Source of the DNA: Burkholderiales bacterium
Lineage (GTDB): Bacteria; Pseudomonadota; Gammaproteobacteria; Burkholderiales; Burkholderiaceae_C
Assembly (NCBI GenBank): GCA_016213325.1
Contig: JACRAY010000026.1
Coordinates: 211,599-275,598 of the forward strand
Length of the DNA stretch: 64,000 bases
Direction of reading: 5' to 3'
Made by a program: the position numbers and the translations under genes. The notes under the pieces were generated by a model, which worked only from the letters and a program-made list of their open reading frames with translations, had not been told where the DNA came from and searched no databases. This document shows positions 26,875-37,917 of the stretch, in pieces. How positions within the stretch are numbered: position 1 is the first letter of the stretch; each line of letters opens with the position of its first letter.

Positions 26875-28418
26875 GCCACGCCGAGCGAGCGGCAGCGGCC
26901 CGCGCGCCGCGCCCGCTCGAAGTTGCCCTGCTGGCGTCGGTGTTCGTCGTGGCCGCGTGCGGCCTCGTGTACGAGCTCGCCGCCGGCGCCCTCGCCTCGT
27001 ATGTGCTGGGCGACTCGGTGCTGCAGTTCTCCACCATCATCGGCACCTACCTGTTCGCCATGGGCGTCGGCTCGTGGCTGTCGCGCTTCTTCGAGCGGCA
27101 GTTGCCCGCGCACTTCCTGCGCATCGAGCTGCTGGTGGCGCTGGTGGGCGGCAGCATGCCGGCCGTGCTGTTCATCGCCAACGCGTGGCAGCCCGGGGCG
27201 TTCCGCCTGCTGCTGTACGGGCTGGTGCTGCTGGTGGGCGTGCTGGTCGGGCTGGAGATCCCGCTGGTCATGCGCATCCTCAAGCGCAACATCGCACTGC
27301 GCGAGCTGGTGTCGCAGGTGCTCACCTTCGACTACCTCGGTGCGCTCGCGGTGTCCGTCGCCTTCCCGCTGCTGCTGGTGCCCCAGCTCGGCTTGATCCG
27401 CACCGGCCTGCTGTTCGGCGTGATGAATGCGGCGGTGGCGGTATGGGCGCTGTGGCTGTTCCGCGATGAGCTCAGGCGCTTTGCGGCGCATGCGGTCGCT
27501 TGTGGGCTGGTGCTGGCCACGCTGCTGGCCGGCCTGGCGGGGGCGCAAACCATCACCACGCTGGCCGAAGACCGCTTCTACCAGGCGCCGATCATCGTGG
27601 CCGAGAGTTCGCCGTGGCAGCGCATCGTGGTCACGCAGGGGCGCAGCGGCCTGCGCCTGTACCTCAACGGCAACCTGCAGTTCGCTGAGGCCGACGAGTA
27701 CCGCTACCACGAGGCGCTGGTGCACCCCGTGATGGCCGCGCACGGCGCACCGCGCAAGGTGGCGGTGCTGGGCGGCGGCGACGGCATGGCGGTGCGCGAG
27801 GTGCTGCGCTACCCCGGCGTCGAAAGCATCACGCTGGTGGAGCTGGACCCGAACATGACGCGCCTGTTCGCGCAGCACCCGTCGCTGGCCCGGCTGAACG
27901 GCGGCGCGCTGGCGTCGCCCAAGGTGAAGTTGGTGAACACCGACGCGTTCAAGTGGCTGGAAGAGTCGCGCGAACACTTCGACGTGGTGATCGTGGACTT
28001 TCCCGACCCGACGAATTTTTCGGTGGGCAAGCTGTATACCAACTCGTTCTATGCCCTGCTCGGCGAACGCCTGAGCGCGGGCGGCTACGCGGCCGTGCAG
28101 ACCACATCGCCGTTGCTGGCGCGGCGCAGCTTCTGGACCGTGGTGGCGACGATCGAGTCCACCGGGCTCGTCGCGACGCCGTACCACGCGCACGTGCCAA
28201 GTTTTGGCGAATGGGGCTTCGTGGTCGCGAGCCGCCGTCCCTGGCACCAGCCCGAGGCGCTGCCCGGGGACCTGCGCTACCTGACACTCACCACGCTGCC
28301 GCAGTTGTTCGACTTCCCGCGCGACATGACCCGCGTTCCGGCCGAGGTGAACCGGCTGTCCAACCAGGTGCTGGTGACGACATACGAGCGCGAGTGGGGC
28401 AAGGTGCACCAGCCGTGA
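26871..28418 (+). CDS. Membrane-anchored spermidine-synthase-like aminopropyltransferase
   Basis: A 515-residue fusion. Residues ~15-225 hold about seven hydrophobic spans (VALLASVFVVAACGLVYELA, LLLYGLVLLVGVLVGLEIPL and others), and the rest is a spermidine/spermine-synthase-like Rossmann domain. Motifs are VAVLGGGDGMAVREVL, SITLVELDPNM and VVIVDFPDPTNFSVGKLY, corresponding to the decarboxylated-AdoMet pocket and the acidic catalytic loop. The start is GTG overlapping the DUF350 stop. An AdoMet decarboxylase gene about 4.5 kb further on could supply its aminopropyl donor. The polyamine acceptor is unknown, and methyltransferase-like activity cannot be excluded. Confidence 0.85.
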   Translation: MSHAERAAAARAPRPLEVALLASVFVVAACGLVYELAAGALASYVLGDSVLQFSTIIGTYLFAMGVGSWLSRFFERQLPAHFLRIELLVALVGGSMPAVLFIANAWQPGAFRLLLYGLVLLVGVLVGLEIPLVMRILKRNIALRELVSQVLTFDYLGALAVSVAFPLLLVPQLGLIRTGLLFGVMNAAVAVWALWLFRDELRRFAAHAVACGLVLATLLAGLAGAQTITTLAEDRFYQAPIIVAESSPWQRIVVTQGRSGLRLYLNGNLQFAEADEYRYHEALVHPVMAAHGAPRKVAVLGGGDGMAVREVLRYPGVESITLVELDPNMTRLFAQHPSLARLNGGALASPKVKLVNTDAFKWLEESREHFDVVIVDFPDPTNFSVGKLYTNSFYALLGERLSAGGYAAVQTTSPLLARRSFWTVVATIESTGLVATPYHAHVPSFGEWGFVVASRRPWHQPEALPGDLRYLTLTTLPQLFDFPRDMTRVPAEVNRLSNQVLVTTYEREWGKVHQP

Positions 28419-30031
28419 CGCGGAAAGTCGGGGTGACAAGACTCCCTCCCCCTCTGGGGGAGGGTTGGGGTGGGGGCTTCGGTCGTCGCACGTTTCTTTC
28501 CTTGGCTGCTGCTTCCTTGGCCGCGTGCCGTTCTCGCGAGGAGGTGCAGGGAGGATTCGCCGGCGCATCCGCCGACCGGGGGCATCTGCTGCGCGCAGCC
28601 CCCGCCCCAACCTTCCCCCAGAGGGGGAGGGAGCCTGTTCGCCGCACGCGTATCGTCATCGCCGGCGCCGGCATCGCCGGGCTCGCCGCTGCGCGCGCCT
28701 TGCGCCTGCGCGGCATCGACGACTTCGTCGTGCTCGACCTCGAGGACCAGCCCGGCGGCAACAGCCGCGCGACGGAAGTGGGTGGCATCGCCTGCCCGCT
28801 CGGTGCGCACTACCTGCCGGTGCCCGGAGACGCGGCGCATGACGTGCAGGACCTGCTGGAGGAGCTGGGCCTCAGGCGGCGCGTGGCCGGCCGCTGGACC
28901 TACGACGAGCGGCACCTCGTCCACAGCCCGCAGGAGCGCCTGTACTTCGACGGCCACTGGCAGGACGGCCTGCTGCCGCTGGAGGGCGTGCGGGCGTCCA
29001 CACTGGCGCAGTACCGACGCTTTGCCCAGGCGGTGGAAGCGCTGCGCCAGACCGGTACCTTCACCATCCCGCGCGGCACGAATGTCCACGCGGCGCTGGA
29101 CGCGCTGACCTTCTCGGCCTGGCTGGGCCAGCAAGGGCTGGACGATGCGCACCTGCGCTGGTTCCTCGACTACTGCTGCCGCGACGACTACGGCATGGGC
29201 ATCGCCACGGTGTCGGCCTGGGCGGGGCTGCACTACTTCGCCGCACGCCACGGCTTCCTGCCCGAGGCAGAAGGCAGCGACGGCGAGCGCGAAGGCACCC
29301 TCACCTGGCCTGAAGGCAATGGCTGGCTGGCGCGCGCGCTGGCCGCGCCGCTCGAGCAGCGCTTTGTGCGCGGCCGCGCCGTGCTGCGCATCGAGGAGAC
29401 ACGTGACGGCGTCGCGGTCGATGCGCTCGACGTGGCCACGCAGCAGGTCGAGCGCTGGCAGGCGTCGCACTGCATCGTGGCGCTGCCCGTGTTCGTTGCG
29501 GCACGCGTGGTGGCCGAAGCCCCCGATTTCCTGAAGCAGCGCGCGCAGCGCATGCGCTACGCGCCCTGGGTCGTCGTCAACCTGCACCTGCGCGAGCCGC
29601 CGCGCGACAGCGGCCACGGCGCGCAGCTGGCCTGGGACAACGTGGTGTACGGCGGCGCGGGCCTGGGCTATGTGGTGGCCACCCACCAGCGGCTCGACCC
29701 GCGGCCCGGGCCGACGGTGCTGTCGTGGTACATCGCGCCGGGCGAGGCCGCGCGCATCGAGGTGCTCGCCAAGCCATGGCAGCACTGGCGCGATGCGGCG
29801 CTGAAAGAGCTTTCCGGGCCGCACCCCGACATCGTGCACAACCTGTCGCAGGTGCAGGTGGCGCGTTACGGCCATGCGATGGCTGTCCCGGTGCCCGGAG
29901 CGGGCAACGCACGGCCCCCGTCATCGCAACGCCTGTCCTTCGCGCACAGCGACTGGGCCGGCTATTCGGTCTTCGAGGAGGCGTTCACCATGGGCCATGC
30001 AGCCGGTCGTGCGCTTTCGCCTCGCGCTTGA
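28415..30031 (+). CDS. Tat-lipoprotein-type FAD-dependent oxidoreductase with repeat insertions in its leader
   Basis: A 538-residue frame with GTG start overlapping the upstream TGA (GTGA). An N-terminal RRTFLSLAAASLAAC looks like a twin-arginine lipoprotein signal (lipobox LAAC). The mature part has the FAD motif RIVIAGAGIAGLAAARAL, then DLEDQPGGNSR and CPLGAHYLPVPG, as in amine-oxidase-like flavoproteins. Two arms of an inverted repeat are translated in frame: one (RLPPPLGEGWGGGF, 9-22) just before the RR motif, the other (APAPTFPQRGREP, 62-74) before the Rossmann fold. Export may be affected. Context suggests oxidation of an amine or polyamine, which is inference. Confidence 0.8.
   Translation: MTRKVGVTRLPPPLGEGWGGGFGRRTFLSLAAASLAACRSREEVQGGFAGASADRGHLLRAAPAPTFPQRGREPVRRTRIVIAGAGIAGLAAARALRLRGIDDFVVLDLEDQPGGNSRATEVGGIACPLGAHYLPVPGDAAHDVQDLLEELGLRRRVAGRWTYDERHLVHSPQERLYFDGHWQDGLLPLEGVRASTLAQYRRFAQAVEALRQTGTFTIPRGTNVHAALDALTFSAWLGQQGLDDAHLRWFLDYCCRDDYGMGIATVSAWAGLHYFAARHGFLPEAEGSDGEREGTLTWPEGNGWLARALAAPLEQRFVRGRAVLRIEETRDGVAVDALDVATQQVERWQASHCIVALPVFVAARVVAEAPDFLKQRAQRMRYAPWVVVNLHLREPPRDSGHGAQLAWDNVVYGGAGLGYVVATHQRLDPRPGPTVLSWYIAPGEAARIEVLAKPWQHWRDAALKELSGPHPDIVHNLSQVQVARYGHAMAVPVPGAGNARPPSSQRLSFAHSDWAGYSVFEEAFTMGHAAGRALSPRA
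28441..28635. repeat. Inverted repeat pair (CCCTCCCCCTCTGGGGGAGG type) inside the flavoprotein leader
   Basis: Arm 1 (28441-28478) begins ACTCCCTCCCCCTCTGGGGG; arm 2 (28597-28635) ends CCCCCAGAGGGGGAGGGAGC. They are inverted copies of one ~38-base unit with about four mismatches, 118 bases apart. Each unit also contains its own palindrome (CCTCCCCCTCTGGGGGAGG). The intervening DNA encodes the Tat/lipobox segment, so it is host sequence rather than cargo: this looks like two insertions rather than one element. Confidence 0.85.
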
Positions 30032-30677
30032 GGATGGCGTCGATGGAGCCGAAAGCCTCGTCGTGCAGCAGCGACTTGAGCTCGGCCAGCACCTTGGCAT
30101 CGCTCATCGCCAGCTGCGTCGCGATGGCCAGCGCGTGCGAAGCGCACACCTCGTCATCGACCACCTTCCATACCAGTCCCCAGCGTTCGGCCTCCCCGGC
30201 GCCGAAGTCGCCGCCGAGCATCAGCACGCCCTTGGCACGCGCCAGCCCGATCTTGCGCGGCAGCAGCGCCAGCACGCCGCCGGTGCCGAACAGGCCGGCG
30301 CTGACTTCGGGCAGCTTGAACTGCGCGCTGCGGGCCGCCACCACGATGTCGCAATTGAGCAGCAGCTCCAGCCCCGCGCCCACCGCCCAGCCGTGCACCG
30401 ATGCCACCACCGGCTTGGGCGAGTCCATCAAGGCGCGCGCCAGCCGCTGCAGCGTGTCGACGAAGGCGTGCGAGGGCGCTTCGTCGCGGTCCTTGCCGGC
30501 GCAGAACGCGCGGCCGTCGCCCGACAGCAGCACCACGCGCACCGCTTCATCGCGGCTGGCGCCTTCCACTGCCGCCAGCAGCTCGTGCGCCAGTGCGTGA
30601 TTCATGGCGTTCAGCCGGTCGGGCCGGTGCAGCCTGAGCTGCAGCACGCCTTGGTCGGGACCGCTGCGCACCAGCAT
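29985..30677 (-). CDS. Enoyl-CoA hydratase/isomerase (crotonase) family protein
   Basis: A 230-residue crotonase-fold protein. Oxyanion-hole segments are GRAFCAGKDRDE near residue 56 and VHGWAVGAGLELLLNCDIVVA near 94; an acidic catalytic position is in FKLPEVSAGLFGTGG. It is shorter than the usual ~260 residues at the C-terminus. It starts 4 bases after pepP stops and is likely co-transcribed. Its 3' end overlaps the convergent flavoprotein gene by 47 bases. The acyl-CoA substrate is unknown. Confidence 0.87.
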   Translation of the reverse strand: MLVRSGPDQGVLQLRLHRPDRLNAMNHALAHELLAAVEGASRDEAVRVVLLSGDGRAFCAGKDRDEAPSHAFVDTLQRLARALMDSPKPVVASVHGWAVGAGLELLLNCDIVVAARSAQFKLPEVSAGLFGTGGVLALLPRKIGLARAKGVLMLGGDFGAGEAERWGLVWKVVDDEVCASHALAIATQLAMSDAKVLAELKSLLHDEAFGSIDAILKREAKAHDRLHGPW

Positions 30678-30681
30678 GGCA

Positions 30682-32079
30682 CTACCCGCGCATCAGCGCC
30701 TCGATCTCGTCGGCCTTGACCGGCACGCCGCGCGTGACGAGCTCGCAGCCGTCGGGCGTGACGATGGCGTCGTCTTCGATGCGGATGCCGATGTGGTGGA
30801 AGCGCTCCGGAACGCCCTCGGCGGGCCGCACATAGATGCCCGGCTCGATGGTGAGCGCCATGCCCGGGCGCAGGATGCGGCTCGGGCGGTCCTTGATGAC
30901 CTCGCCCGACAGCGGGTCCTTGCGCTCGCTCACGGTACCCACTTCGCCGGGCTCCACGTAGCTGCCCGCGTCGTGCACGTCCAGCCCGATCCAGTGGCCG
31001 GTGCGGTGCATGTAGAACTGGAAGTAGCTGCGCTTCTCGATCACGTCGTCCAGCGTCCCCACCTTGTTGCGGTCGAGCAGGCCCACGTCGAGCATGCCCT
31101 GCGCCAGCACCTTCACCGCCGCCTCGTGCGGGTCGGTGAAGCGCGCGCCCGGCTTGGTCGCCGCAACGGCGGCCTCCTGCGAGGCCAGCACGATGTCGTA
31201 CAGCGCGCGCTGCGCAGCGCTGAACTTGCCGTCGGCCGGGAAGGTGCGCGTGATGTCGCTGGCATAGCCGTCGAGTTCGCAGCCGGCGTCGATCAGCACC
31301 AGCTCGCCGGGGCGCACCGGCGCGGCATCGGCGCGGTAGTGCAGCACGCAGGCATTGGCGCCGGCCGCGACGATGGAGGTGTACGCCGGGTACTGCGAGC
31401 CGCCCAGGCGGAACTCGTGCAGCAGCTCGGCGTCCAGGTGGTACTCGCGCATGTCCTTGCCCTCGCGCAGCATCCGGTAGGACGCCTTCATCGCGCGAGC
31501 GTGGGCGCGTGCACTGATCGCGCCGGCGCGCCGCATGATGTCCTGTTCGTGCGGGTCCTTCACGAGGCGCATCTCGTCGAGCACCGAGCACAGGTCGCGC
31601 TGCGTCTCCGGGCACAGGGCGCCGTAGCGAACGCGCGCCCGCACCTTCTCCAGCCAGCCGGCCACGCGCTGTTCCAGGCCCGAATGAGTGGCAAACGGGA
31701 ACCACGCGGCGTCGCGGTTTTCCAGCAGCCTGGGCATCTGCGCGTCGAGTTCGCCCACCGGCAGGGCCGACTGCACGCCCAGCGCGCCCGGCGCCGCCTC
31801 GGGGCCGAGGCGCAAGCCGTCCCAGATCTCGCGTTCGGTGTCCTTGGGCTGGCAGAACAGCGTGCTGGCACCGTCGCCGGTGACCACCAGCCACGCGTTC
31901 GGCTCGCTGAAGCCGGTGAGGTAGTAGAAGTAGCTGTCGTGGCGGTACAGGAAGTCGGAGTCGCGGTTGCGTGCCCGTTCGGGCGCCGTGGGGACGATGG
32001 CGATGCCCTTGGCGCCGAGCTGCGCCGCCATGCGGGCGCGCCGCTGGGCGAACAGCGAGGTGGGGACGTTGGTGTTCAT
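30682..32079 (-). CDS. pepP: Xaa-Pro aminopeptidase (PepP-like)
   Basis: A 465-residue aminopeptidase P of the pita-bread metallopeptidase family, cleaving N-terminal residues before proline. The N-terminal domain begins [14 protein letters not shown]. The metal site shows [34 protein letters not shown], and [14 protein letters not shown] with the terminal metal-binding Glu in [10 protein letters not shown]. The ATG at 32079 is used; an upstream ATG in the same frame at 32106 is possible. A family A palindrome and the murU stop lie just upstream. Confidence 0.93.
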   Translation of the reverse strand: MNTNVPTSLFAQRRARMAAQLGAKGIAIVPTAPERARNRDSDFLYRHDSYFYYLTGFSEPNAWLVVTGDGASTLFCQPKDTEREIWDGLRLGPEAAPGALGVQSALPVGELDAQMPRLLENRDAAWFPFATHSGLEQRVAGWLEKVRARVRYGALCPETQRDLCSVLDEMRLVKDPHEQDIMRRAGAISARAHARAMKASYRMLREGKDMREYHLDAELLHEFRLGGSQYPAYTSIVAAGANACVLHYRADAAPVRPGELVLIDAGCELDGYASDITRTFPADGKFSAAQRALYDIVLASQEAAVAATKPGARFTDPHEAAVKVLAQGMLDVGLLDRNKVGTLDDVIEKRSYFQFYMHRTGHWIGLDVHDAGSYVEPGEVGTVSERKDPLSGEVIKDRPSRILRPGMALTIEPGIYVRPAEGVPERFHHIGIRIEDDAIVTPDGCELVTRGVPVKADEIEALMRG

Positions 32080-32125
32080 GGGTGAATTGTCGGCCGTTTT
32101 CGTCATTCCCGCGAAGCCGGGCTTT

Positions 32126-32148
32126 GTAGGCTGGGGTGCAACCCCAGC
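32126..32148. repeat. Single family A palindrome between murU and pepP
   Basis: GTAG then GCTGGGGT-GCA-ACCCCAGC, five bases past the murU stop. It is the only unpaired copy. The preceding TCATTCCCGCGAAGCCGGG (32103-32121) looks like part of another dispersed repeat type. On the minus strand there is no T-tract, so it is not an obvious terminator. Confidence 0.88.
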
Positions 32149-32152
32149 GGTC

Positions 32153-32872
32153 TCAGCCCCCGTTCAACTGCGCCAGCCGCTCCGGCGTCCCCACGTCCGC
32201 CCACGGCCCGCTATAAAACTCAGCCGTCACCTCCCCACGGTCCATCGCCGCACGCAGCAGCGGCGCCAGCGGGATCTTCAACCCCTGCGGGTTGCCCTCG
32301 GGCACGCCCGCGAAGAATGCCTTGCGGTACAGGCCGATCGTCGAGTAGGTGAACTGCTCGCCCGCGTGGCTGAGCGCGCGCCCGCCGGCATCGATCCCGA
32401 AGTCCCCCTTGGGATGCTGCGCCGGGTTCTCCACCAGCCAGAGGTGCGCCAGCGCGCCGCCCGCCGCAAACTCGCGCAGCCGCGGCAGGCTGAAGGCGAA
32501 CTGCGGCACATGCACGTCGCCGCCGACCAGCCAGAACGCATCGGCCAGCAGCGGCAGCGCACGCGCCACGCCACCCGCGGTCTCGTACGGGCCGCCCGCG
32601 TTCATGCTCTCGTGCGAGTAGTGGATGGTGAGCATTGGGTCGTGCGGCGTGCCCCAGGCCGGGTGCATGCCGAAGCGCGACTCGATCATGTCGCCCAGCC
32701 AGCCGGTGTTGACCACCAGCTCGCGCAAGCCGGCGCGCCCCAGTGCTTCCAGGTGGTACTGGATCAGCGGCTTGCCGCGCACTTCCAGCAGCGGCTTGGG
32801 GCACAGGTCGGTCAGCGGCCGCATGCGCTCGCCGCGCCCTGCTGCCAGGATCATCGCCTGCGCGCGCGTCAC
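32153..32872 (-). CDS. murU: MurNAc-1-phosphate uridylyltransferase MurU
   Basis: A 239-residue nucleotidyltransferase that in peptidoglycan recycling makes UDP-MurNAc from MurNAc-1-phosphate. The signature [20 protein letters not shown] is followed by [19 protein letters not shown], and [11 protein letters not shown] and [14 protein letters not shown] come later. The start is GTG (32872) overlapping the speH stop as GTGA. Its partner kinase amgK is about 23 kb away next to lptD, whereas in Pseudomonas the two are adjacent. Coupling to AdoMet decarboxylase is unusual. A general sugar-1-phosphate nucleotidyltransferase is the alternative reading. Confidence 0.85.
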   Translation of the reverse strand: MTRAQAMILAAGRGERMRPLTDLCPKPLLEVRGKPLIQYHLEALGRAGLRELVVNTGWLGDMIESRFGMHPAWGTPHDPMLTIHYSHESMNAGGPYETAGGVARALPLLADAFWLVGGDVHVPQFAFSLPRLREFAAGGALAHLWLVENPAQHPKGDFGIDAGGRALSHAGEQFTYSTIGLYRKAFFAGVPEGNPQGLKIPLAPLLRAAMDRGEVTAEFYSGPWADVGTPERLAQLNGG

Positions 32873-33234
32873 GACTCGTCCCCGCGGTCCAGCGAGCGTT
32901 GCTCGGTCCATTCGGGCTGGAAGCGTTCGACCAGCGCTTCCATCAACTGGCGCGCCTTGGCCGACTGGTCGCCGCTGAAATGGCACACGTACACGTCGCA
33001 AGTGACGGCGCGTTGTTCGGGCCAGGTATGCAGGCACACGTGCGACTCGGCCAGCAGCACGGTGGCCGTCACGCCGCCCGCACCGGGGAAGGTGTGGAAC
33101 AACTGGTTCACGGCCTGCAGGCCCGCGCCCTGCACCGCATCGACGCACCACGCGCCCAGTTTGGCGGCGTCGGTGAGCCACGCCGCGTCGCAGCGGCAGC
33201 CGTACAGGTCGGCTGTGAGGTGCAGGCCTTTCAT
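32869..33234 (-). CDS. speH: S-adenosylmethionine decarboxylase proenzyme (prokaryotic class 1B)
   Basis: A 121-residue pyruvoyl enzyme giving decarboxylated AdoMet, the aminopropyl donor for spermidine synthesis. [13 protein letters not shown] begins the family fold. The self-cleavage site is in [14 protein letters not shown], with S64 becoming the pyruvoyl group; H69 and C84 fit the processing residues. The ATG at 33234 is clear; the longer frame shadows tkt. The stop overlaps murU (GTGA). It is divergent from transketolase across 112 bases. The spermidine-synthase-like membrane protein at 26.9-28.4 kb is the closest likely user of its product. Confidence 0.92.
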   Translation of the reverse strand: MKGLHLTADLYGCRCDAAWLTDAAKLGAWCVDAVQGAGLQAVNQLFHTFPGAGGVTATVLLAESHVCLHTWPEQRAVTCDVYVCHFSGDQSAKARQLMEALVERFQPEWTEQRSLDRGDES

Positions 33235-33346
33235 GCCCGACACTCTAGTGCAGGCCAGCTCGGCACCGGCGCGAAAAGGCGCCACGGCCCGCGGAAGTAA
33301 AATGCCGGGTTTCCCCCGATACCCTTTCCCCCCGGAGCTGCCCCCG

Positions 33347-36395
<3,049 letters not shown>

Positions 36396-37025
36396 TCACA
36401 GCGACGCCACGTAGGCCGTGAGGGCCCGGATGTCCTCATCGGCCAGCGCCCGCACCCGGGCCGCCATGCGCTCGTCGAGGCGCACGCCTTCCTTGTAGCG
36501 CCGGATGCTCGCGCCGAGGTAGTCGGCATGCTGCCCCGCCACGCGGGCCACCTGTTCGCTGCCGGTGCCGGTATCGCCGTGGCACTCCTTGCAGGCTCGC
36601 TCGTAGATGGCCTTGCCGCGCGCCGCCAGCGCCGCATCCTTTGCAGGCAGGCGCCGCGCCGGCTGGCTCGCGTAGTACACGGCTGCGCCGACCCGCTCGT
36701 CGGCCGACATCTCCTTGACGATGCCTTCCATGAACTTGTGCCGGCGGCGCCCGTCGCCGAGCTTGGCCAGCTGGTTGAGCACGAATGCCGCGTTCTGCGC
36801 CGCGAGGTTCGGCACGTCGGGCTGCACGCTCTGGCCGGCCGGGCCGTGGCAGCTGGCGCACACGCTGGCAGTCTTTTCGCCCAGCTTCAGGTAGCGTTCC
36901 ATCTGCTTGGGGTCGGCACGAGCCGCCACCAGCTTGTCGTTCAGGGCAGCGGCGGGCGCCGAGCCTTGCGCGAGGGCGGCGTGGGCCAGCATGCAACCCG
37001 CCAGCAGGGCGAGCGGCGCCTTCAT
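36396..37025 (-). CDS. Di-heme cytochrome c4-type protein (second of tandem pair)
   Basis: A 209-residue periplasmic cytochrome. A signal peptide (APLALLAGCMLAHAALAQG) precedes two c-type heme sites, CASCHG (about residue 60) and CKECHG (about residue 150), each in a c4/c553-like domain. Met ligands are likely in FMEGIVKEMSADE and later. Its ATG overlaps the stop of the upstream paralog (ATGA), so the two are translationally coupled. They share the ARADP/KLGEKT/SCHGPAGQS pattern and clearly arose by duplication. It probably carries electrons to a terminal oxidase. Confidence 0.88.
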   Translation of the reverse strand: MKAPLALLAGCMLAHAALAQGSAPAAALNDKLVAARADPKQMERYLKLGEKTASVCASCHGPAGQSVQPDVPNLAAQNAAFVLNQLAKLGDGRRRHKFMEGIVKEMSADERVGAAVYYASQPARRLPAKDAALAARGKAIYERACKECHGDTGTGSEQVARVAGQHADYLGASIRRYKEGVRLDERMAARVRALADEDIRALTAYVASL

Positions 37026-37759
37026 TGCATGGACCGCATGTACTCGACCAGCACCGCGATGTCGTTGTTGGTCATGTCCTTCATCATCTTGTACTTGCGC
37101 TCGTTGCTGCCGCGCAGCGCCGACTGTTCGCGATAGCGCTCGAGGTTGGTCTTCAGGTACACCGGCTGCTGGCCCGCGATGCGCGCATTGCGCTCGGTGC
37201 CGTGCCCGGTTTCCTGGTGGCATTTCTTGCACAGCTTCTCGTAGAGCGCCTTGCCTTCGGCCGCGGCCTTTGTGTTGCTGGCCGGCACCGACTTGGGCTC
37301 CTGCGCCGTGTAGTAGATCGCCACGGCAATCTTCTCGTCCTGGTTCATCGCGCGCATCAGCCCTTCCATGAAGAAGTGCTTGCGGCGGCCGTCCGACAGC
37401 TTGGACAGCTGGTTCAGGACATAGATCGTGTTCTGGGCGGCGAGGTTGGGCACTTCGGGCAGCAGGCTCTGGCCGGCCGGGCCGTGGCAGTTGGCGCAGA
37501 AGCTGGTGGTCTTCTGCCCCAGCTTCATGTACTTGTCCATCAGCTGCGGGTCGGCACGCGCGGCTGTCAGCTTCTCCTGCATCCACTTGGGCAACATCGT
37601 GATCGGGGGCGGCGGTGGCGCGCTGGCACCGCTGGCCGCCGGCGCCGCTGCGGGTGCGGGGGCTGCCGCGGGGGCGGGCTGCTGCGCCCAGAGCGCAGCG
37701 GAGGTCATCAGGCCGAAAGCCAGGCTGGCGGCGGTCCGCGCCAAGGAAAAATGTTCCAT
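37022..37759 (-). CDS. Di-heme cytochrome c4-type protein (first of tandem pair)
   Basis: A 245-residue periplasmic cytochrome. A signal peptide (RTAASLAFGLMTSAALWA) is followed by a Pro/Ala-rich stretch (~25-50) absent from its partner, then two heme sites, CANCHG and CKKCHQ. Paired phrases such as NQLSKLSDGRRKHFFMEGLM and NQLAKLGDGRRRHKFMEGIV show homology with the second gene. The Pro/Ala linker may tether the heme domains away from the membrane. The ATG at 37759 is the first placing a good signal peptide at the N-terminus. Confidence 0.88.
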   Translation of the reverse strand: MEHFSLARTAASLAFGLMTSAALWAQQPAPAAAPAPAAAPAASGASAPPPPPITMLPKWMQEKLTAARADPQLMDKYMKLGQKTTSFCANCHGPAGQSLLPEVPNLAAQNTIYVLNQLSKLSDGRRKHFFMEGLMRAMNQDEKIAVAIYYTAQEPKSVPASNTKAAAEGKALYEKLCKKCHQETGHGTERNARIAGQQPVYLKTNLERYREQSALRGSNERKYKMMKDMTNNDIAVLVEYMRSMQ

Positions 37760-37854
37760 GCTCGCATCTTGCGAGCGACTGCCGAGTTTCGATTGACGTT
37801 CGTCAAACGCCGCGCGCATGCGGCGGCAGCGCCTGCGCCAAGGCAAGGAAAAGA

Positions 37855-37878
37855 GGCCCCCGCGTGAACGCGGGGGCC
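37855..37878 (-). terminator. Rho-independent terminator after the sigma-factor operon
   Basis: GGCCCCCGCG-TGAA-CGCGGGGGCC is a perfect 10-base-pair stem. On the minus strand it is followed by TCTTTTCCTT. A second, imperfect hairpin (AGACCCC...GGGTCT, 37882-37904) lies between it and the gene stop at 37918. Confidence 0.8.
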
Positions 37879-37917
37879 TGAAAGACCCCTTTCGGAAAGG
37901 GTCTGGAGAACCGGGGC

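Noticed and set aside
28441..28635. The inverted repeats near 28.5 kb as ends of a MITE or IS
   Set aside because: The DNA between them encodes the Tat/lipobox part of the flavoprotein, so it is host sequence; no target-site duplication or transposase was seen.
33298..33303. TAAAAT as the tkt -10 box
   Set aside because: It resembles a -10, but there is no acceptable -35 at 16-18 bases upstream, so I did not list it as a promoter.
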